Notes: generated from the sequence alone by a model not told the origin. Numbered from the stretch's first letter, positions 27,722 through 38,200 are shown. The stretch: DNA of 64,000 nt from Chitinophagaceae bacterium (GCA_947474435.1 CANJII010000005.1:1-64000), one strand, 5' to 3'. Numbers and translations are program-made.

Positions 27722-28647
27722 TGGAGCGTTCGGAAATTATTTCCGGAAAAAAAAATAAAGAGCATACACTTATTGTTATTGCAGGGGCAACTGCATCAGG
27801 CAAGACTGATTTGGCTATTCAGATTGCATTAAAGTTTGAAGCCGAAATTATTTCGGCAGATGCACGACAGTTTTATAGTGAGATGAATATCGGAACAGCA
27901 AAACCTACTGCTGAACAATTGCAAAAAGTGAAACACCATTTTATAAATTCACTTTCCATTCATGATAATTACAGTGCGGGAAAATTTCGTGATGATGCAT
28001 TGCTGCTGCTGCAAAATCTATTTTTAAAACATAAAACAGTGGTGATGGTTGGCGGAAGTGGATTATTTATTCGCGCAGTGCTGAATGGTTTTGATGATAT
28101 TCCTGAAGTAAGTATTGATGCAAAAGAAAAAGTAAAAAATCTTTTTGAAGAAAAGGGCATCAATGGATTGCAAGAACAATTGAAGCAATCAGATATTGAT
28201 TATTATAACGAAGTTGATTTGCAAAATCCGTATCGTTTAATACGCGCTCTGGAAATTTGTATTTCAAGTGGTCAGTCATTTTCTTCTTTCAGAAAGGGAA
28301 CGAAGACGGAAAATAATTTTAGTGTCAACTACTTAGTGTTGGATGTAGAGAAACAGGAATTATATAACCGGATTAATAACCGGGTTAATGAAATGATGAA
28401 ATCCGGTTTGTTGGAAGAAGCCAAATCACTTTTGCCATTTCGAAATTTGAATGCATTGAATACAGTTGGGTATAAAGAATTGTTTGAACACTTTGACGGA
28501 AAACTTTCAATTGAAATTGCCATTGAAAAAATAAAACAGCACACCCGCAATTATGCGAAGCGACAATTAACCTGGTATAGAAAAGAAACAATGGCACAAT
28601 GGAAAACCGCTGAAAAAATAATTGAATCATTATTGCCAAAAAAATAA
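27721..28647 (+). CDS. miaA: tRNA dimethylallyltransferase
   Basis: MiaA transfers dimethylallyl to A37 of tRNAs that read UNN codons. The 308-residue protein has the P-loop GATASGKT (22-29), the DARQFYSEMNIGTAKP segment, GGSGLFIRAVLNG and the C-terminal RQLTWYR motif. It is full length. Its start overlaps the upstream gene, and a bidirectional terminator follows. Confidence 0.96.
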   Translation: MERSEIISGKKNKEHTLIVIAGATASGKTDLAIQIALKFEAEIISADARQFYSEMNIGTAKPTAEQLQKVKHHFINSLSIHDNYSAGKFRDDALLLLQNLFLKHKTVVMVGGSGLFIRAVLNGFDDIPEVSIDAKEKVKNLFEEKGINGLQEQLKQSDIDYYNEVDLQNPYRLIRALEICISSGQSFSSFRKGTKTENNFSVNYLVLDVEKQELYNRINNRVNEMMKSGLLEEAKSLLPFRNLNALNTVGYKELFEHFDGKLSIEIAIEKIKQHTRNYAKRQLTWYRKETMAQWKTAEKIIESLLPKK

Positions 28648-28681
28648 AACCCCGCTTCAAATAAATGAATCGGGGTTTTAT
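28646..28681. terminator. Bidirectional terminator between miaA and the thioredoxin gene
   Basis: AAAACCCCG (28646-28654) and CGGGGTTTT (28671-28679) form a perfect 9-bp stem with A and T runs on both sides, placed between convergent genes. Confidence 0.88.
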
Positions 28682-28700
28682 ATTCTTTAGTCGAGCTCAA

Positions 28701-29222
28701 TTATTTTGCTACTTCATTTAAATATTTAGTCACATCCATATTCAGGTAGTAATTATCACCATAATACTTCAAAGTTTTAATGAACGCAGCAGCATCAACA
28801 TATCCAGGATTAACAGTAAGCACTTTAAAATTTTCATCCAGATAAGTTAAGGTCGGGTAACCTCCGCTTGCACCCATAAACTGGTTTGCCACTAAATTCT
28901 TTTTCATGGATGCTTCATAATTGTAAGTTTTCCCCTGATAATTTATTGCCTCCTTCATTTCAGCATCTAATTTTACTGAATAATAATTTTCATTTATGTA
29001 TTTAACTACTGCGGCATCTTTATATGTAGTGGCATCCAGTCGTTTACACCAGCCGCACCAATCGGTATATACATCAACAAATACTTTCTTGGGTTTCTTT
29101 TTCATTGCGGCTTCCACTTCCGGTAAAGTCATCCATTTAATATCGGCAGTTTGTGCAAATGAACAAGAATGCCCTATTAATGAAAGTGTGATGATTAGGA
29201 TTAGTCCTGAAATTTTTTTCAT
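28701..29222 (-). CDS. Secreted thioredoxin-fold protein (CGWC active site)
   Basis: The 173-residue protein has a signal peptide (MKKISGLILIITLSLIGHSC, cleavage near FAQ) followed by a thioredoxin fold with active site WCGWCKR and the cis-Pro segment GGYPTLTYLD. It resembles DUF255/thioredoxin_7-type periplasmic proteins that reduce or isomerise disulfides. ATG 29222 is chosen for the signal peptide. The -7-like TATTTTTG lies at 29258-29251 on the minus strand. Confidence 0.88.
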   Translation of the reverse strand: MKKISGLILIITLSLIGHSCSFAQTADIKWMTLPEVEAAMKKKPKKVFVDVYTDWCGWCKRLDATTYKDAAVVKYINENYYSVKLDAEMKEAINYQGKTYNYEASMKKNLVANQFMGASGGYPTLTYLDENFKVLTVNPGYVDAAAFIKTLKYYGDNYYLNMDVTKYLNEVAK

Positions 29223-29351
29223 AGTTTGCTTTTTGTTTAACGGGTACTGCCAAAAATAATTCCAAATTCTTAAATACTGATAAATTTCCAATAACTACGC
29301 TTAGTTATTTTGATTTTAAAATGTGAGTTTAGAAATAAAGTGATGTAGGTT

Positions 29352-30332
29352 TTACTTTTTTAAACTACTGCTTTCATCTTTCGCTTTATCGTCACTCAAG
29401 CCATAAGCTTTAATTATTTGCTTAACAAGACGATGGCGTACCACATCACCTTCATTGAGGAAAACAACACCTATGCCTTCAATGTTTTGTAAAATATCCA
29501 ATGCTTTAAACAAACCACTGCGTTGATATTTTGGTAAATCAATCTGCGTTAAATCTCCTGTTATAATTGCTTTCGCACTTGGCCCGATTCGGGTGAGTAA
29601 CATTTTTATTTGCGAATCAGTAGTGTTCTGGGCTTCATCTAAAAGTATGTAGGCATTGTCAAGCGTTCGGCCACGCATAAAAGCAAGAGGAGCAATTTCA
29701 ATGGTGCGGTTGGCAATGTAGTAGTTGAGCTTATCAGGTGGAATCATATCATCCAACGCATCATACAACGGTCGCAGGTATGGATCAATTTTTTCTTTTA
29801 AATCTCCGGGCAAAAATCCAAGACTTTCACCAGCTTCAACTGCAGGTCTCGTTAAAATAATTTTTTTAATCTGTTTGTTTTTTAATGCACGAACTGCCAA
29901 TGCTACGGCAGTATATGTTTTACCTGTTCCGGCAGGTCCAATGGCGAATATGATGTCATTTTCCTCCGACATAGTCACCATTTTTTTTTGATTTGCTGTT
30001 CTTGCTTTTACAGTTAATCCATTGGTGCCATAGACAATCACATCTTCGGCAAACTTAAATGCATCCAGTTCTGATGGATTAGAATCACCTAATAAATCTT
30101 CAGTGGTTTTATCGCTGATGCGGCCGTACTTCTCCACAAACTGAATCATCATTTTCACTTTGTTATCAAGTGATGAAAGGTCTTCGTTGGTTCCTTCAGC
30201 TTTTATCAGATTGCCGCGCGAAACAATTTTTAATTTCGGATAAGCCCGTTTGAGCAGTTGCAGTCTTGAATTGTTGATACCTAAAAATTCTACAGGGTCA
30301 ATAGCGTCGAGTGTAATCGTTAGATCTGTCAA
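29352..30332 (-). CDS. PhoH family ATPase
   Basis: The 326-residue cytosolic protein has an N-terminal KH-like part (about 1-110) and a PhoH P-loop domain with Walker A GPAGTGKT (132-139) and Walker [11 protein letters not shown]. PhoH-like proteins are linked to RNA metabolism and often sit beside ybeY; ybeY is not adjacent here. TATCTTTG at 30363-30356 (minus strand) is a -7 match shortly before the start. Confidence 0.93.
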   Translation of the reverse strand: MTDLTITLDAIDPVEFLGINNSRLQLLKRAYPKLKIVSRGNLIKAEGTNEDLSSLDNKVKMMIQFVEKYGRISDKTTEDLLGDSNPSELDAFKFAEDVIVYGTNGLTVKARTANQKKMVTMSEENDIIFAIGPAGTGKTYTAVALAVRALKNKQIKKIILTRPAVEAGESLGFLPGDLKEKIDPYLRPLYDALDDMIPPDKLNYYIANRTIEIAPLAFMRGRTLDNAYILLDEAQNTTDSQIKMLLTRIGPSAKAIITGDLTQIDLPKYQRSGLFKALDILQNIEGIGVVFLNEGDVVRHRLVKQIIKAYGLSDDKAKDESSSLKK

Positions 30333-30475
30333 TGTTTGTGGCTGCGTTTAGATTTCAAAGATAAGTTCAGTAAAAAAAACAGTTTTTTATTTTATCCACT
30401 TTCATTCGTCATAAGAGACAAACACAAATTCAGATTTCATTTCTGTTCTTTGTCACCAATTTTATTTCAAAGAAA

Positions 30476-31249
30476 ATGAACCTGATTACGCTCACCACCG
30501 ACCTAGGCTTGAAAGATTACTATGTGGCGGTGTTGAAAGGAGAATTATTAAAGGCAATACCTGAAGTTAATATCATTGACATCACCCATGATATTGAACC
30601 CTTCAGTTACTCGCAAGCAGCTTATATGTTGACAAATTCATACCATCATTTTCCCAATGGAACCATTCACATTGCGGGGGTTGATACAAGCAGGCATAAG
30701 GGAATGAAGCACCTGGTTATTCAGCATAACGAGCACACTTTTATTGGCCCTGATAATGGGTTGTTTGCTTTGATGTTTGAAGAAAAATTGCCGGAAAAAG
30801 TTTTTTATCTGAAGGATGAAGAAGTACAAACAACCTTGCCAGTTGCAGGTTTGTATGTACAAGCAGCTAAAGCAATTTGTGAAGGAAATGGATTGGAGGA
30901 AATTGGTGACACTGTTTCAACGATCATTCGCGCTGCTTCATTTCGGCCTATTGTAAATCATAATTATATCAAGGGACAAGTATTGCATATCGACAGATTT
31001 GAAAATGTGATATTGAATGTGCAGAAGGAAGAATTTGAAAATATAAGACGAGGCAGAAAATTTATTGTTACATTCAGACGAAACAACGACATTGATAAAC
31101 TTGAAGAAAATTACAGTACGATCCATGACGGCGATATTTCGTGCATTGTGAATTCAGCTGGATACATTGAGCTATTTATGAAGCATGGGGCGATGGCTGG
31201 TTTGTTGGGACTAAAATTGAATGATACGGTGCAGATTGAATTCAAGTAA
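30476..31249 (+). CDS. SAM hydrolase / SAM hydroxide adenosyltransferase family protein (DUF62)
   Basis: The 257-residue protein matches the family that attacks S-adenosylmethionine with hydroxide (or halide in fluorinases). Seen are the N-terminal ITLTTDLGLKDYYV, DITHDIEPF, FIGPDNGLF and the C-terminal beta-domain with FENVILNV. It is probably a SAM hydrolase giving adenosine and methionine; its physiological purpose is unclear. A heptamer array follows, then the ABM gene at 31301. Confidence 0.9.
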   Translation: MNLITLTTDLGLKDYYVAVLKGELLKAIPEVNIIDITHDIEPFSYSQAAYMLTNSYHHFPNGTIHIAGVDTSRHKGMKHLVIQHNEHTFIGPDNGLFALMFEEKLPEKVFYLKDEEVQTTLPVAGLYVQAAKAICEGNGLEEIGDTVSTIIRAASFRPIVNHNYIKGQVLHIDRFENVILNVQKEEFENIRRGRKFIVTFRRNNDIDKLEENYSTIHDGDISCIVNSAGYIELFMKHGAMAGLLGLKLNDTVQIEFK

Positions 31250-31256
31250 ATAATTG

Positions 31257-31284
31257 TTTCTGGTTTTTAGTTTCGGGTTGAAAA
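31257..31284. repeat. Heptamer-periodic repeat (reverse orientation)
   Basis: TTTCTGG, TTTTTAG, TTTCGGG, TTGAAAA: the complement of the GAAACC-type heptads seen near accD. Confidence 0.5.
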
Positions 31285-31300
31285 AAAGTTATAAATAAAA

Positions 31301-31621
31301 ATGATAGTTCGAATTGTTAAGATGGAATTTAAGCCTGAATGTGTTCATGAGTTTCGTGCATTGTTCAGCAGGATAAAAGATAATATTTCAGGTTTTGAAG
31401 GATGCATGCATTTGGAATTACTGAATGAAGCAGGGGCAAATGATGTAATTTTTACTTACAGCATCTGGCGCGATGAGCAAGCATTAAATAAGTATCGGTT
31501 CTCTGAATTGTTCCGTTCAACATGGATGGAGATTCGTCAATACTTTTCTGTCCCGGCTGATGCCTGGAGTCTGGAATCATTAGAACGCGTAAAATCTTAT
31601 GAGCAGGTTCGCAGTTATTAA
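31301..31621 (+). CDS. Antibiotic biosynthesis monooxygenase (ABM) domain protein
   Basis: The 106-residue protein is a single ABM ferredoxin-like domain (MIVRIVKMEFKPE, FEGCMHLELL, YSIWRDEQAL). Relatives include quinol monooxygenases and heme-degrading enzymes, but many have no known activity. Its 3' end overlaps the aroB start by 23 nt, implying joint translation with the shikimate genes. Confidence 0.85.
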   Translation: MIVRIVKMEFKPECVHEFRALFSRIKDNISGFEGCMHLELLNEAGANDVIFTYSIWRDEQALNKYRFSELFRSTWMEIRQYFSVPADAWSLESLERVKSYEQVRSY

Positions 31622-32660
31622 AGGAAAACATTATCGTATTTTTTTCGATGAAGAATTAAAATCGTTGCGACGGTTTTTGCGAAGAGGAAATTATTCTTCC
31701 GTTATTATTCTCACGGATTCAAATACCGAACGGCTTTGTTTGCCTAAGTTAGTTGAGTTGTGCAAGCTGAAAAATTATCATTCACTTTCGATTCAGGCAG
31801 GAGAAGAAAATAAAACACTTTCAACTGCTGAAAAATTGTGGGAACAACTTTTACCACTCGCCGATCGGAAATCTGTATTGATAAATCTTGGTGGTGGAAT
31901 GATTACAGATATAGGTGGATTTGCTGCATCTGTTTTTAAAAGAGGAATTGATTTCATTCATGTACCTACAACATTGCTTTCGATGGTTGATGCTTCAATA
32001 GGAGGGAAAACAGCAATTGATTTTGCGAATCATAAAAATCAGTTGGGAACATTTGCACAACCGAAAGCAGTTTTTATTTCTACTGCATGGTTAAATACTT
32101 TACCGAAAGAACAATTGCTCAGTGCGCAGGCAGAGATGGCAAAGCAGGCATTGCTTGGTGGTTTGAATGAGTGGCAGCAATTTGTTTTGAATATTGATAA
32201 AGTTGAATTCATTGAAGAACAGATTTCAGAGGCGGTGAAATTCAAATTGAAAATTACTGATAAAGATTTATATGAAGTTGGACAGCGGAAACAATTGAAT
32301 TTCGGTCATACTATTGGTCATGCACTGGAAAGTTTTTGTTTGTTGAAGGAGAAACCAATTCCACATGGTATTGCTATTGCTGGAGGAATGATTTGTGAAT
32401 TGTATTTGTCAGTGAAAATTTTTAAACCAACCGAAAATATTTTTTCTGAACAGATTGAATTCTTAAAAAATAACTTTCCAAAAGTTGATTTCAAAGAAAA
32501 GGATGTTGATGATGTTCTTTCATTTATTTCATCCGATAAAAAAAATATAAAAGGAATAATAAAACCGGTGTTGCTGAAACGAATGGGAAAACCATATTGG
32601 GAAAAGGAAGTGACGATTGATTTGATAAGGGAATGTTTGAATTACTATAATCAATTATAA
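31599..32660 (+). CDS. aroB: 3-dehydroquinate synthase
   Basis: AroB converts DAHP to 3-dehydroquinate in the shikimate pathway using NAD and a divalent metal. The 353-residue protein shows the NAD/metal region GGGMITDIGGF, PTTLLSMVDASIGGKTAID and the metal-binding FGHTIGHALES. Its start lies inside the ABM gene and its stop overlaps the aroA ATG by 1 nt, so the three are one translational unit. Confidence 0.95.
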   Translation: MSRFAVIKGKHYRIFFDEELKSLRRFLRRGNYSSVIILTDSNTERLCLPKLVELCKLKNYHSLSIQAGEENKTLSTAEKLWEQLLPLADRKSVLINLGGGMITDIGGFAASVFKRGIDFIHVPTTLLSMVDASIGGKTAIDFANHKNQLGTFAQPKAVFISTAWLNTLPKEQLLSAQAEMAKQALLGGLNEWQQFVLNIDKVEFIEEQISEAVKFKLKITDKDLYEVGQRKQLNFGHTIGHALESFCLLKEKPIPHGIAIAGGMICELYLSVKIFKPTENIFSEQIEFLKNNFPKVDFKEKDVDDVLSFISSDKKNIKGIIKPVLLKRMGKPYWEKEVTIDLIRECLNYYNQL

Positions 32661-33880
32661 TGTTCTTCACACTTAAACATATTGAGGGGCCAATCATCAA
32701 AGAAATAAATCTTCCTTCATCGAAAAGCATCAGCAATCGCATATTGATTATTCAATCGTTTTGTGAAAAGCAATTTAAGATTGAAAATTTATCGAAATCA
32801 GATGATACAAAAAATTTAAAGCAAGCGCTTCTGTTAAAAAATAATATCATTGATGCAGGTGAAGGCGGAACCACGCTTCGCTTTTTATTGACATTCCTTG
32901 CATGTAAAGAAGGAGAGTGGAAACTATCAGGAAGCAAACGATTAATGCATCGGCCAATTGAACAATTGATTGATGCAATAAAAAAACTCGGTGGTGATAT
33001 TGAGTGGAAAAAAACTCATTGGCTGATTAAAGGAAAAACGATGGCAGGAGGGAAACTCAACATTAACGCAAGCGTTAGCTCGCAATTTGTATCTTCTTTA
33101 TTATTGGTTGCACCAACTTTTAAAAAAGGATTTCAATTATCGTTAAAAGGAAAAGTGGTCAGCAGTTCATACATTGATATGACCATTGAGTTGATGCGCG
33201 AATTTGGAATTGAAGTGTGTGTGAATGAAAAAACTATTTCTGTTCCTCCCGGAAAATATCAATCAAAAAATTTTTCTGTTGAAACAGATTGGAGTGCTGC
33301 TTCTTATTTTTATGAGCTCGCTGCATTAAATCCCGGAAGTAAAATATTTTTAAAAAGTTTGAAAGATGATTCATTGCAAGGCGACAGAGTGGTTGCTGAA
33401 TTGTTTGCAGTGTTCGGTGTGAACAGTTTTTTTAATGATAAAGGAGTGTTAATTGAAAATATAATAACCGCAAAGACGCAAAGTCACAAAGAATGCAACA
33501 ATCTGATTTTTGATATAAAAGATTGTCCTGATTTATTTCCGCCGTTGGCTGTAACCTGTGCTGTTAAAAAAATGAATGCAACATTCAAAAACACATCACA
33601 CCTCAACTCCAAAGAAAGTGAACGGGCAAATGTGTTTGCTCATTTGCTGCAACAATTGAATTGCAAAGTGAAACAAACGAAGAATACTTTTTCAATTGAT
33701 ACAAAGAACTTCCAGCTTCCATCCTCAAACTTTCAACTAAAAACTCACAATGATCATCGTATAGCTATGAGTTTTGCTCCGCTTGCATCTTTGTTTTCTT
33801 CTATAACATTTGACAGTGAAAAGGTGGTTAACAAATCGTTCCCGGGTTTTTGGAAGGAATTTAAAAAGAAAAACAGTTAA
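32660..33880 (+). CDS. aroA: 3-phosphoshikimate 1-carboxyvinyltransferase (EPSP synthase)
   Basis: EPSP synthase joins shikimate-3-phosphate and phosphoenolpyruvate. The 406-residue protein shows LPSSKSISNR at the N-terminus, GEGGTTLRFLLTFLA, RPIEQLIDAI and the C-terminal NDHRIAMSFAPLA. It is slightly short for the family. Two stretches, TAKTQSHKECNN (about residues 270-282) and NFQLPSSNFQLKTH (about 350-363), are encoded by octamer and heptamer repeat arrays and look like in-frame insertions. The core motifs remain intact, so the enzyme is probably active. Confidence 0.94.
   Translation: MFFTLKHIEGPIIKEINLPSSKSISNRILIIQSFCEKQFKIENLSKSDDTKNLKQALLLKNNIIDAGEGGTTLRFLLTFLACKEGEWKLSGSKRLMHRPIEQLIDAIKKLGGDIEWKKTHWLIKGKTMAGGKLNINASVSSQFVSSLLLVAPTFKKGFQLSLKGKVVSSSYIDMTIELMREFGIEVCVNEKTISVPPGKYQSKNFSVETDWSAASYFYELAALNPGSKIFLKSLKDDSLQGDRVVAELFAVFGVNSFFNDKGVLIENIITAKTQSHKECNNLIFDIKDCPDLFPPLAVTCAVKKMNATFKNTSHLNSKESERANVFAHLLQQLNCKVKQTKNTFSIDTKNFQLPSSNFQLKTHNDHRIAMSFAPLASLFSSITFDSEKVVNKSFPGFWKEFKKKNS
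33469..33492. repeat. Octamer-periodic repeat inside aroA
   Basis: CGCAAAGA, CGCAAAGT, CACAAAGA: three octamers in frame within aroA. The same class of sequence appears, with different bases, at 24222-24245. Confidence 0.65.
33707..33748. repeat. Heptamer-periodic repeat inside aroA
   Basis: AACTTCC, AGCTTCC, ATCCTCA, AACTTTC, AACTAAA, AACTCAC: six heptads in frame, ending directly before the conserved NDHRIA motif of EPSP synthase. Confidence 0.7.
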
Positions 33881-33905
33881 TAAATTTAAAAGAAAAGGAA
33901 TAGTT

Positions 33906-34433
33906 ATGTCAAATGAACCAACTTTCAAATCACACTACATAATTTCTGAACTAAACAATAATTGGGACGATTTCAAATCAGTTTTATCTGCTATATCAAA
34001 ACAGGAATACCTATGGAAATCTGCACCTGATAAATGGTGCATGCTCGAAATTGTTTGTCACTTGTATGATGAGGAGCGAAATGACTTCAGAGAAAGATTG
34101 AATCATGTTTTAACAACTCCTGATCTGCCAATGACAGATATTGATCCAATCAGTTGGGTGACATTAAACGATTACATTAATCAGGATTATCATGAGATGC
34201 TGAATCGCTTTTTAATGGAAAGAAAAAATTCTATTAAATGGCTAAACTCACTTTCATCACCTGATTACAATCAAGCATACTTTCATCCGAAATTTGGCTC
34301 GTTAAACGGCGAATTGTTTTTAGCCAATTGGTTAGCGCATGATTATTTGCACTTTCGCCAGATAGCTAAGTTGAAATATGATTTCCTCAAATTTCAAACT
34401 GGACAGAATTTAAAATATGCCGGTAATTGGTGA
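33906..34433 (+). CDS. DinB-like four-helix protein
   Basis: The 175-residue protein fits the DinB/YfiT-like superfamily of metal-binding four-helix proteins. The three expected His ligands are visible in EIVCHLYDEER and ANWLAHDYLHFRQI. Some relatives are thiol transferases; the substrate here is unknown. ATG 33906 is preferred to an upstream in-frame ATG that overlaps aroA. It follows aroA by 25 nt and ends 3 nt from the convergent acyltransferase gene. Confidence 0.82.
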   Translation: MSNEPTFKSHYIISELNNNWDDFKSVLSAISKQEYLWKSAPDKWCMLEIVCHLYDEERNDFRERLNHVLTTPDLPMTDIDPISWVTLNDYINQDYHEMLNRFLMERKNSIKWLNSLSSPDYNQAYFHPKFGSLNGELFLANWLAHDYLHFRQIAKLKYDFLKFQTGQNLKYAGNW

Positions 34434-34436
34434 GCA

Positions 34437-35459
34437 TTATTTTTTTAAAAGCATTGCCTTTTTCTCAATGAAATGCCACGATAATATGGCGAATGGAAAA
34501 GTGCACACCAAAGTAAGAATTATCTGAAAAAGCAACGAAATTTGGTTCAGAAATAAAACCTGAAAAATATTTATAACAATAGAGCCAAATAAATATAAAC
34601 CGTAGGAATAATCGCCGGTTTTCGTGATAAAATAACCAATTTTATAAGGTAAAAAAGCGATGTAAAAAACCAGTGATGATATAAAAATTAAATTCATCAG
34701 GTAAAAAAAATGTGTATCAATTGAAAAGTACCAAACGATTGATGTTGCTAAAACAATCCAGAAATTCAATTTAATTTTATCTTTAAATAAATAAAATATA
34801 GAGCCTGCAAAAAAGTGAGAGTAAAACATTATAAGTGGACCAAAATTAATTTTTAAAATTTTAAGGGTAGGGTCAAAAGAAATAAATGAGTATATCAGTA
34901 TTATTGAGCAATTCAGAATTAAATAAATCAATCGTACATTTTTATTTTTACTGAACAATCCAACTATGCCATAAAAGGCAACAATAAAATACATTATAAA
35001 TTCAAATACTAAAGTCCAGATTTGAGGATTTATTGTTGCTGTATAATTATTGGTTTCAAAAACACCCGGCAGTGTATTTACCAGTTTTATCAACGATAAA
35101 TTTATCAGATACTTATAAGTGGCAAGATTTGTAAAGTAATCAGATAAAGCAAGGTTCGTAAAAAGAGGACCGACAATAAAAATTGAAAATAGAAGTACAA
35201 CAATTAACGCAGGAAAAATTCTAAGCACACGGTTTCTGAAATAATTAATAATATTTTTACTTTTTAGCCAACTCATTGTAATTAAGTAGCCGCTGATTAT
35301 AAAAAATATAAATACACCAGTTGTTCCCAAGCCAAAACTATGATTAATCATTTTAAGAGGATCCCTAAATCCTCCATAATGACCTATGTTATGACTTATA
35401 ATTACTAACGAAGCAGCGAATAATCTTAAAAAATCAAAATTGTTTTTATGTTCTTTCAT
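34437..35459 (-). CDS. Acyltransferase family 3 membrane protein (OafA/YrhL-like)
   Basis: The 340-residue integral membrane protein has about ten transmembrane helices. The N-terminal signature has the family-typical His near residue 19 (FDFLRLFAASLVIISHNIGH) and the FIISGYLITMSWL motif. Such enzymes acylate cell-surface sugars (LPS O-antigen, exopolysaccharide). There are no neighbouring glycosyltransferases, so the target cannot be inferred. It stands alone, facing lon across a 320-bp gap. Confidence 0.88.
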   Translation of the reverse strand: MKEHKNNFDFLRLFAASLVIISHNIGHYGGFRDPLKMINHSFGLGTTGVFIFFIISGYLITMSWLKSKNIINYFRNRVLRIFPALIVVLLFSIFIVGPLFTNLALSDYFTNLATYKYLINLSLIKLVNTLPGVFETNNYTATINPQIWTLVFEFIMYFIVAFYGIVGLFSKNKNVRLIYLILNCSIILIYSFISFDPTLKILKINFGPLIMFYSHFFAGSIFYLFKDKIKLNFWIVLATSIVWYFSIDTHFFYLMNLIFISSLVFYIAFLPYKIGYFITKTGDYSYGLYLFGSIVINIFQVLFLNQISLLFQIILTLVCTFPFAILSWHFIEKKAMLLKK

Positions 35460-35782
35460 TTAAATTTCAATTCAAGATTATTGAATTACATAAGGATGCA
35501 AATAAAAGATAAAACTTAATTTAACTTATATTTTGTTTTTTGGCTGATTCAGAATAGAAAAAATATTATTACGCATTGTTTTAAATATCAATGTAGTCAA
35601 CAATTAAATTTGATTTATTAAACCATATCTTTTTTTCCATTCTTGTCCGATTACTTGAAACCCTGTCATGCAATAACGATTTATTGTCGTGTATAATTAA
35701 ATACGGGTTCATTATTGTTCTGTGGCTGTGCATTTGCTATTGTTGCATCCCTTAATTTTACTTACTTATTAATCTGCATTGA
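35460..35782. other. Intergenic region between divergent acyltransferase and lon genes
   Basis: An AT-rich, gene-free stretch that must contain both promoters. TAAATTTG at 35605-35612 matches the -7 consensus on the plus strand, but the nearest TTG is 26 nt upstream, too far for confidence. No inverted repeat typical of a heat-shock operator was seen. Confidence 0.4.
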
Positions 35783-38200
35783 ATGAACGATTTTAAAAAC
35801 TGGGTGCTGCAAGGTGGTGGTGAAGAAGAAGTAGATTTTTTGCCCATACTTTCTATTGAAGAAGACAACGACACCAAGAATCTCGTTGTGCCCGATATTA
35901 TTCCCATTCTTCCATTGCGCAATACTGTATTATTTCCGGGAGTGGTGCTGCCCATTACTGTTGGCCGCGACAAATCAATCAAGGCGGTTCGCGAAGCACA
36001 TAATGGCGATAAACTGATTGGTGTACTGTCACAATCCGATGGAAATATTGAAGAGCCGCAATTCAAAGACCTCACACAAATCGGAACCGTTGCAAAAATT
36101 TTAAAGATGCTCCGCATGCCCGATGGAAGCACCACGGTTATTCTTCAGGGTAAATTACGATTCGCAGTTAAAGAATTGCAAACCGAAGAACCATTTTTCA
36201 AAGCATCAATAGAAGTGTTAACCGAACCTGCTGCTCCGATTGATAAAGAATTCGAGGCAATGATTGGTTCTATAAAAGACATGGCAGGAAGCGTGATAAA
36301 ACTGTCACCGAATATTCCAACCGAAGCAAATGTGATGTTGCGCAATATTGATTCTCCAAGTTTTCTTGTAAATTTTATTGCATCGAATTTAAGTATCGAA
36401 TTAAAAGAGAAGCAACAGATTCTGGAAGCAAACGATTTGAAAGAGCGCGTGCAGATTGTATTGAAACATTTGAACACAGAAATTCAAATGCTCGAACTGA
36501 AAAATCAGATTCAGACAAAAGTCCGTACTGATATTGAAAAGCAGCAGCGCGATTATTTTCTGCATCAGCAAATGAAAACCATTCAGGAAGAATTGGGTGG
36601 CGATTCGTATGATCAGGAAGTAAAAAATTTAAAAGAGCGCGCTACAAAAAAGAAATGGCCCAAGAGTGCATCGGATCAATTCGATAAAGAGATAACCAAG
36701 TTGGGACGAATGAATCCAGCAGCGGCAGAATATTCAGTCATCATGAATTACCTCGACTTGTTGTTGGAACTTCCGTGGGACTCTTACACTTCCGATAATT
36801 TTGATTTGAAGAATGCGGATAAAATTCTGGATGGCGATCATTATGGTTTGGAAAAAATAAAAGACCGAATCCTTGAATACCTCGCTGTGTTGAAACTGAA
36901 AGGCGATATGAAATCTCCGATACTTTGTTTTGCCGGACCTCCGGGAGTTGGTAAAACTTCATTGGGAAAATCAATTGCAAAAGCATTGGGCAGAAAATAT
37001 GTACGAATGTCGCTCGGTGGTTTGCGTGATGAAGCAGAGATACGCGGTCATCGTAAAACATACATTGGTGCAATGCCGGGTAGAGTAGTACAGATGTTGA
37101 AAAAATCCGGTTCAAGCAATCCGGTTATTGTGTTAGATGAAATTGATAAAGTCGGAAATGATTTTCGCGGAGATCCATCTTCTGCGTTGCTCGAAGTTTT
37201 AGATCCGGAACAGAACTCAACTTTCTACGATCAATACACCGAACTCGAACATGATTTAAGTAAAGTGTTATTTATTGCCACTGCAAATTCACTTGCCACC
37301 ATTCAACCTGCATTGCGAGATCGCATGGAGATTATTGAAATGAGTGGTTACTCCATGGAAGAGAAAGTGGAAATTGCAGTTCGTCACCTGTTGCCAAAAC
37401 AATTTGAAGCGCACGGAGTGAAACCCGATCAGGTGAAACTTGATAAGGACATGCTGAAAAAAATGGTGCAGGATTACACCCGTGAATCAGGTGTGCGCGA
37501 CCTCGACAGAAAAATTGCATCAGTGATGCGCTGGTCAGCAAAAGAAATTGCAATGGGCAAAAAGAAATTAGGAACACTCACCGAAAAAGAAATTGAAAAA
37601 GTATTAGGCGCCCCGCGATTCGACAATGAAATTTATAAAGAAGAAATTCCTTCAGGTGTTGCGGTTGGTTTAGCCTGGACAAGTGTAGGTGGCGAAATTC
37701 TTTACATCGAAACTTTACTCAGCAAAGGTAAAGGAAATTTAAAACTCACAGGAAGCTTAGGAGAAGTGATGAAGGAATCTGTTTCAACAGCATTGAGCTA
37801 TTTAAAATCGCATGCAAAAGATTTTAAACTCGAAGCAGACATTTTCGACAACACCGATATTCATGTGCATGTGCCCGAAGGCGCCATTCCGAAAGATGGT
37901 CCATCGGCAGGTGTAACAATGCTCACTGCATTAACATCTGCCTTTACCAAACGAAGTGTAAAACCATTTCTCGCCATGACAGGTGAAATCACCTTGCGCG
38001 GAAAAGTTTTACCCGTTGGTGGAATCAAAGAAAAAATTCTCGCCGCAAAACGCGCAGGCATGAAGGAAGTATTGCTTTGCAAAATGAATGAAAAGGATAT
38101 CAAAGAAATCAACCCTGAATACATCAAGGGACTCAAATTTCATTTCGTAAAAACAATGGATGAAGTATTGAAGATTGCTTTGCTGAAGAAGGAAAAATAA
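35783..38200 (+). CDS. lon: ATP-dependent protease Lon
   Basis: This homo-hexameric cytosolic protease removes damaged and regulatory proteins. The 805-residue protein has the LON substrate-binding domain (about 40-235; [14 protein letters not shown]), the AAA+ module (Walker [10 protein letters not shown] near 384; Walker [12 protein letters not shown]) and the serine protease domain with the catalytic Ser in [10 protein letters not shown] (about 706) and Lys in [14 protein letters not shown] (about 749). All key residues are present. A terminator follows. Confidence 0.97.
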   Translation: MNDFKNWVLQGGGEEEVDFLPILSIEEDNDTKNLVVPDIIPILPLRNTVLFPGVVLPITVGRDKSIKAVREAHNGDKLIGVLSQSDGNIEEPQFKDLTQIGTVAKILKMLRMPDGSTTVILQGKLRFAVKELQTEEPFFKASIEVLTEPAAPIDKEFEAMIGSIKDMAGSVIKLSPNIPTEANVMLRNIDSPSFLVNFIASNLSIELKEKQQILEANDLKERVQIVLKHLNTEIQMLELKNQIQTKVRTDIEKQQRDYFLHQQMKTIQEELGGDSYDQEVKNLKERATKKKWPKSASDQFDKEITKLGRMNPAAAEYSVIMNYLDLLLELPWDSYTSDNFDLKNADKILDGDHYGLEKIKDRILEYLAVLKLKGDMKSPILCFAGPPGVGKTSLGKSIAKALGRKYVRMSLGGLRDEAEIRGHRKTYIGAMPGRVVQMLKKSGSSNPVIVLDEIDKVGNDFRGDPSSALLEVLDPEQNSTFYDQYTELEHDLSKVLFIATANSLATIQPALRDRMEIIEMSGYSMEEKVEIAVRHLLPKQFEAHGVKPDQVKLDKDMLKKMVQDYTRESGVRDLDRKIASVMRWSAKEIAMGKKKLGTLTEKEIEKVLGAPRFDNEIYKEEIPSGVAVGLAWTSVGGEILYIETLLSKGKGNLKLTGSLGEVMKESVSTALSYLKSHAKDFKLEADIFDNTDIHVHVPEGAIPKDGPSAGVTMLTALTSAFTKRSVKPFLAMTGEITLRGKVLPVGGIKEKILAAKRAGMKEVLLCKMNEKDIKEINPEYIKGLKFHFVKTMDEVLKIALLKKEK

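Noticed and set aside
35758-38136. Minus-strand frames opposite lon
   Set aside because: Shadows of a strongly conserved gene.
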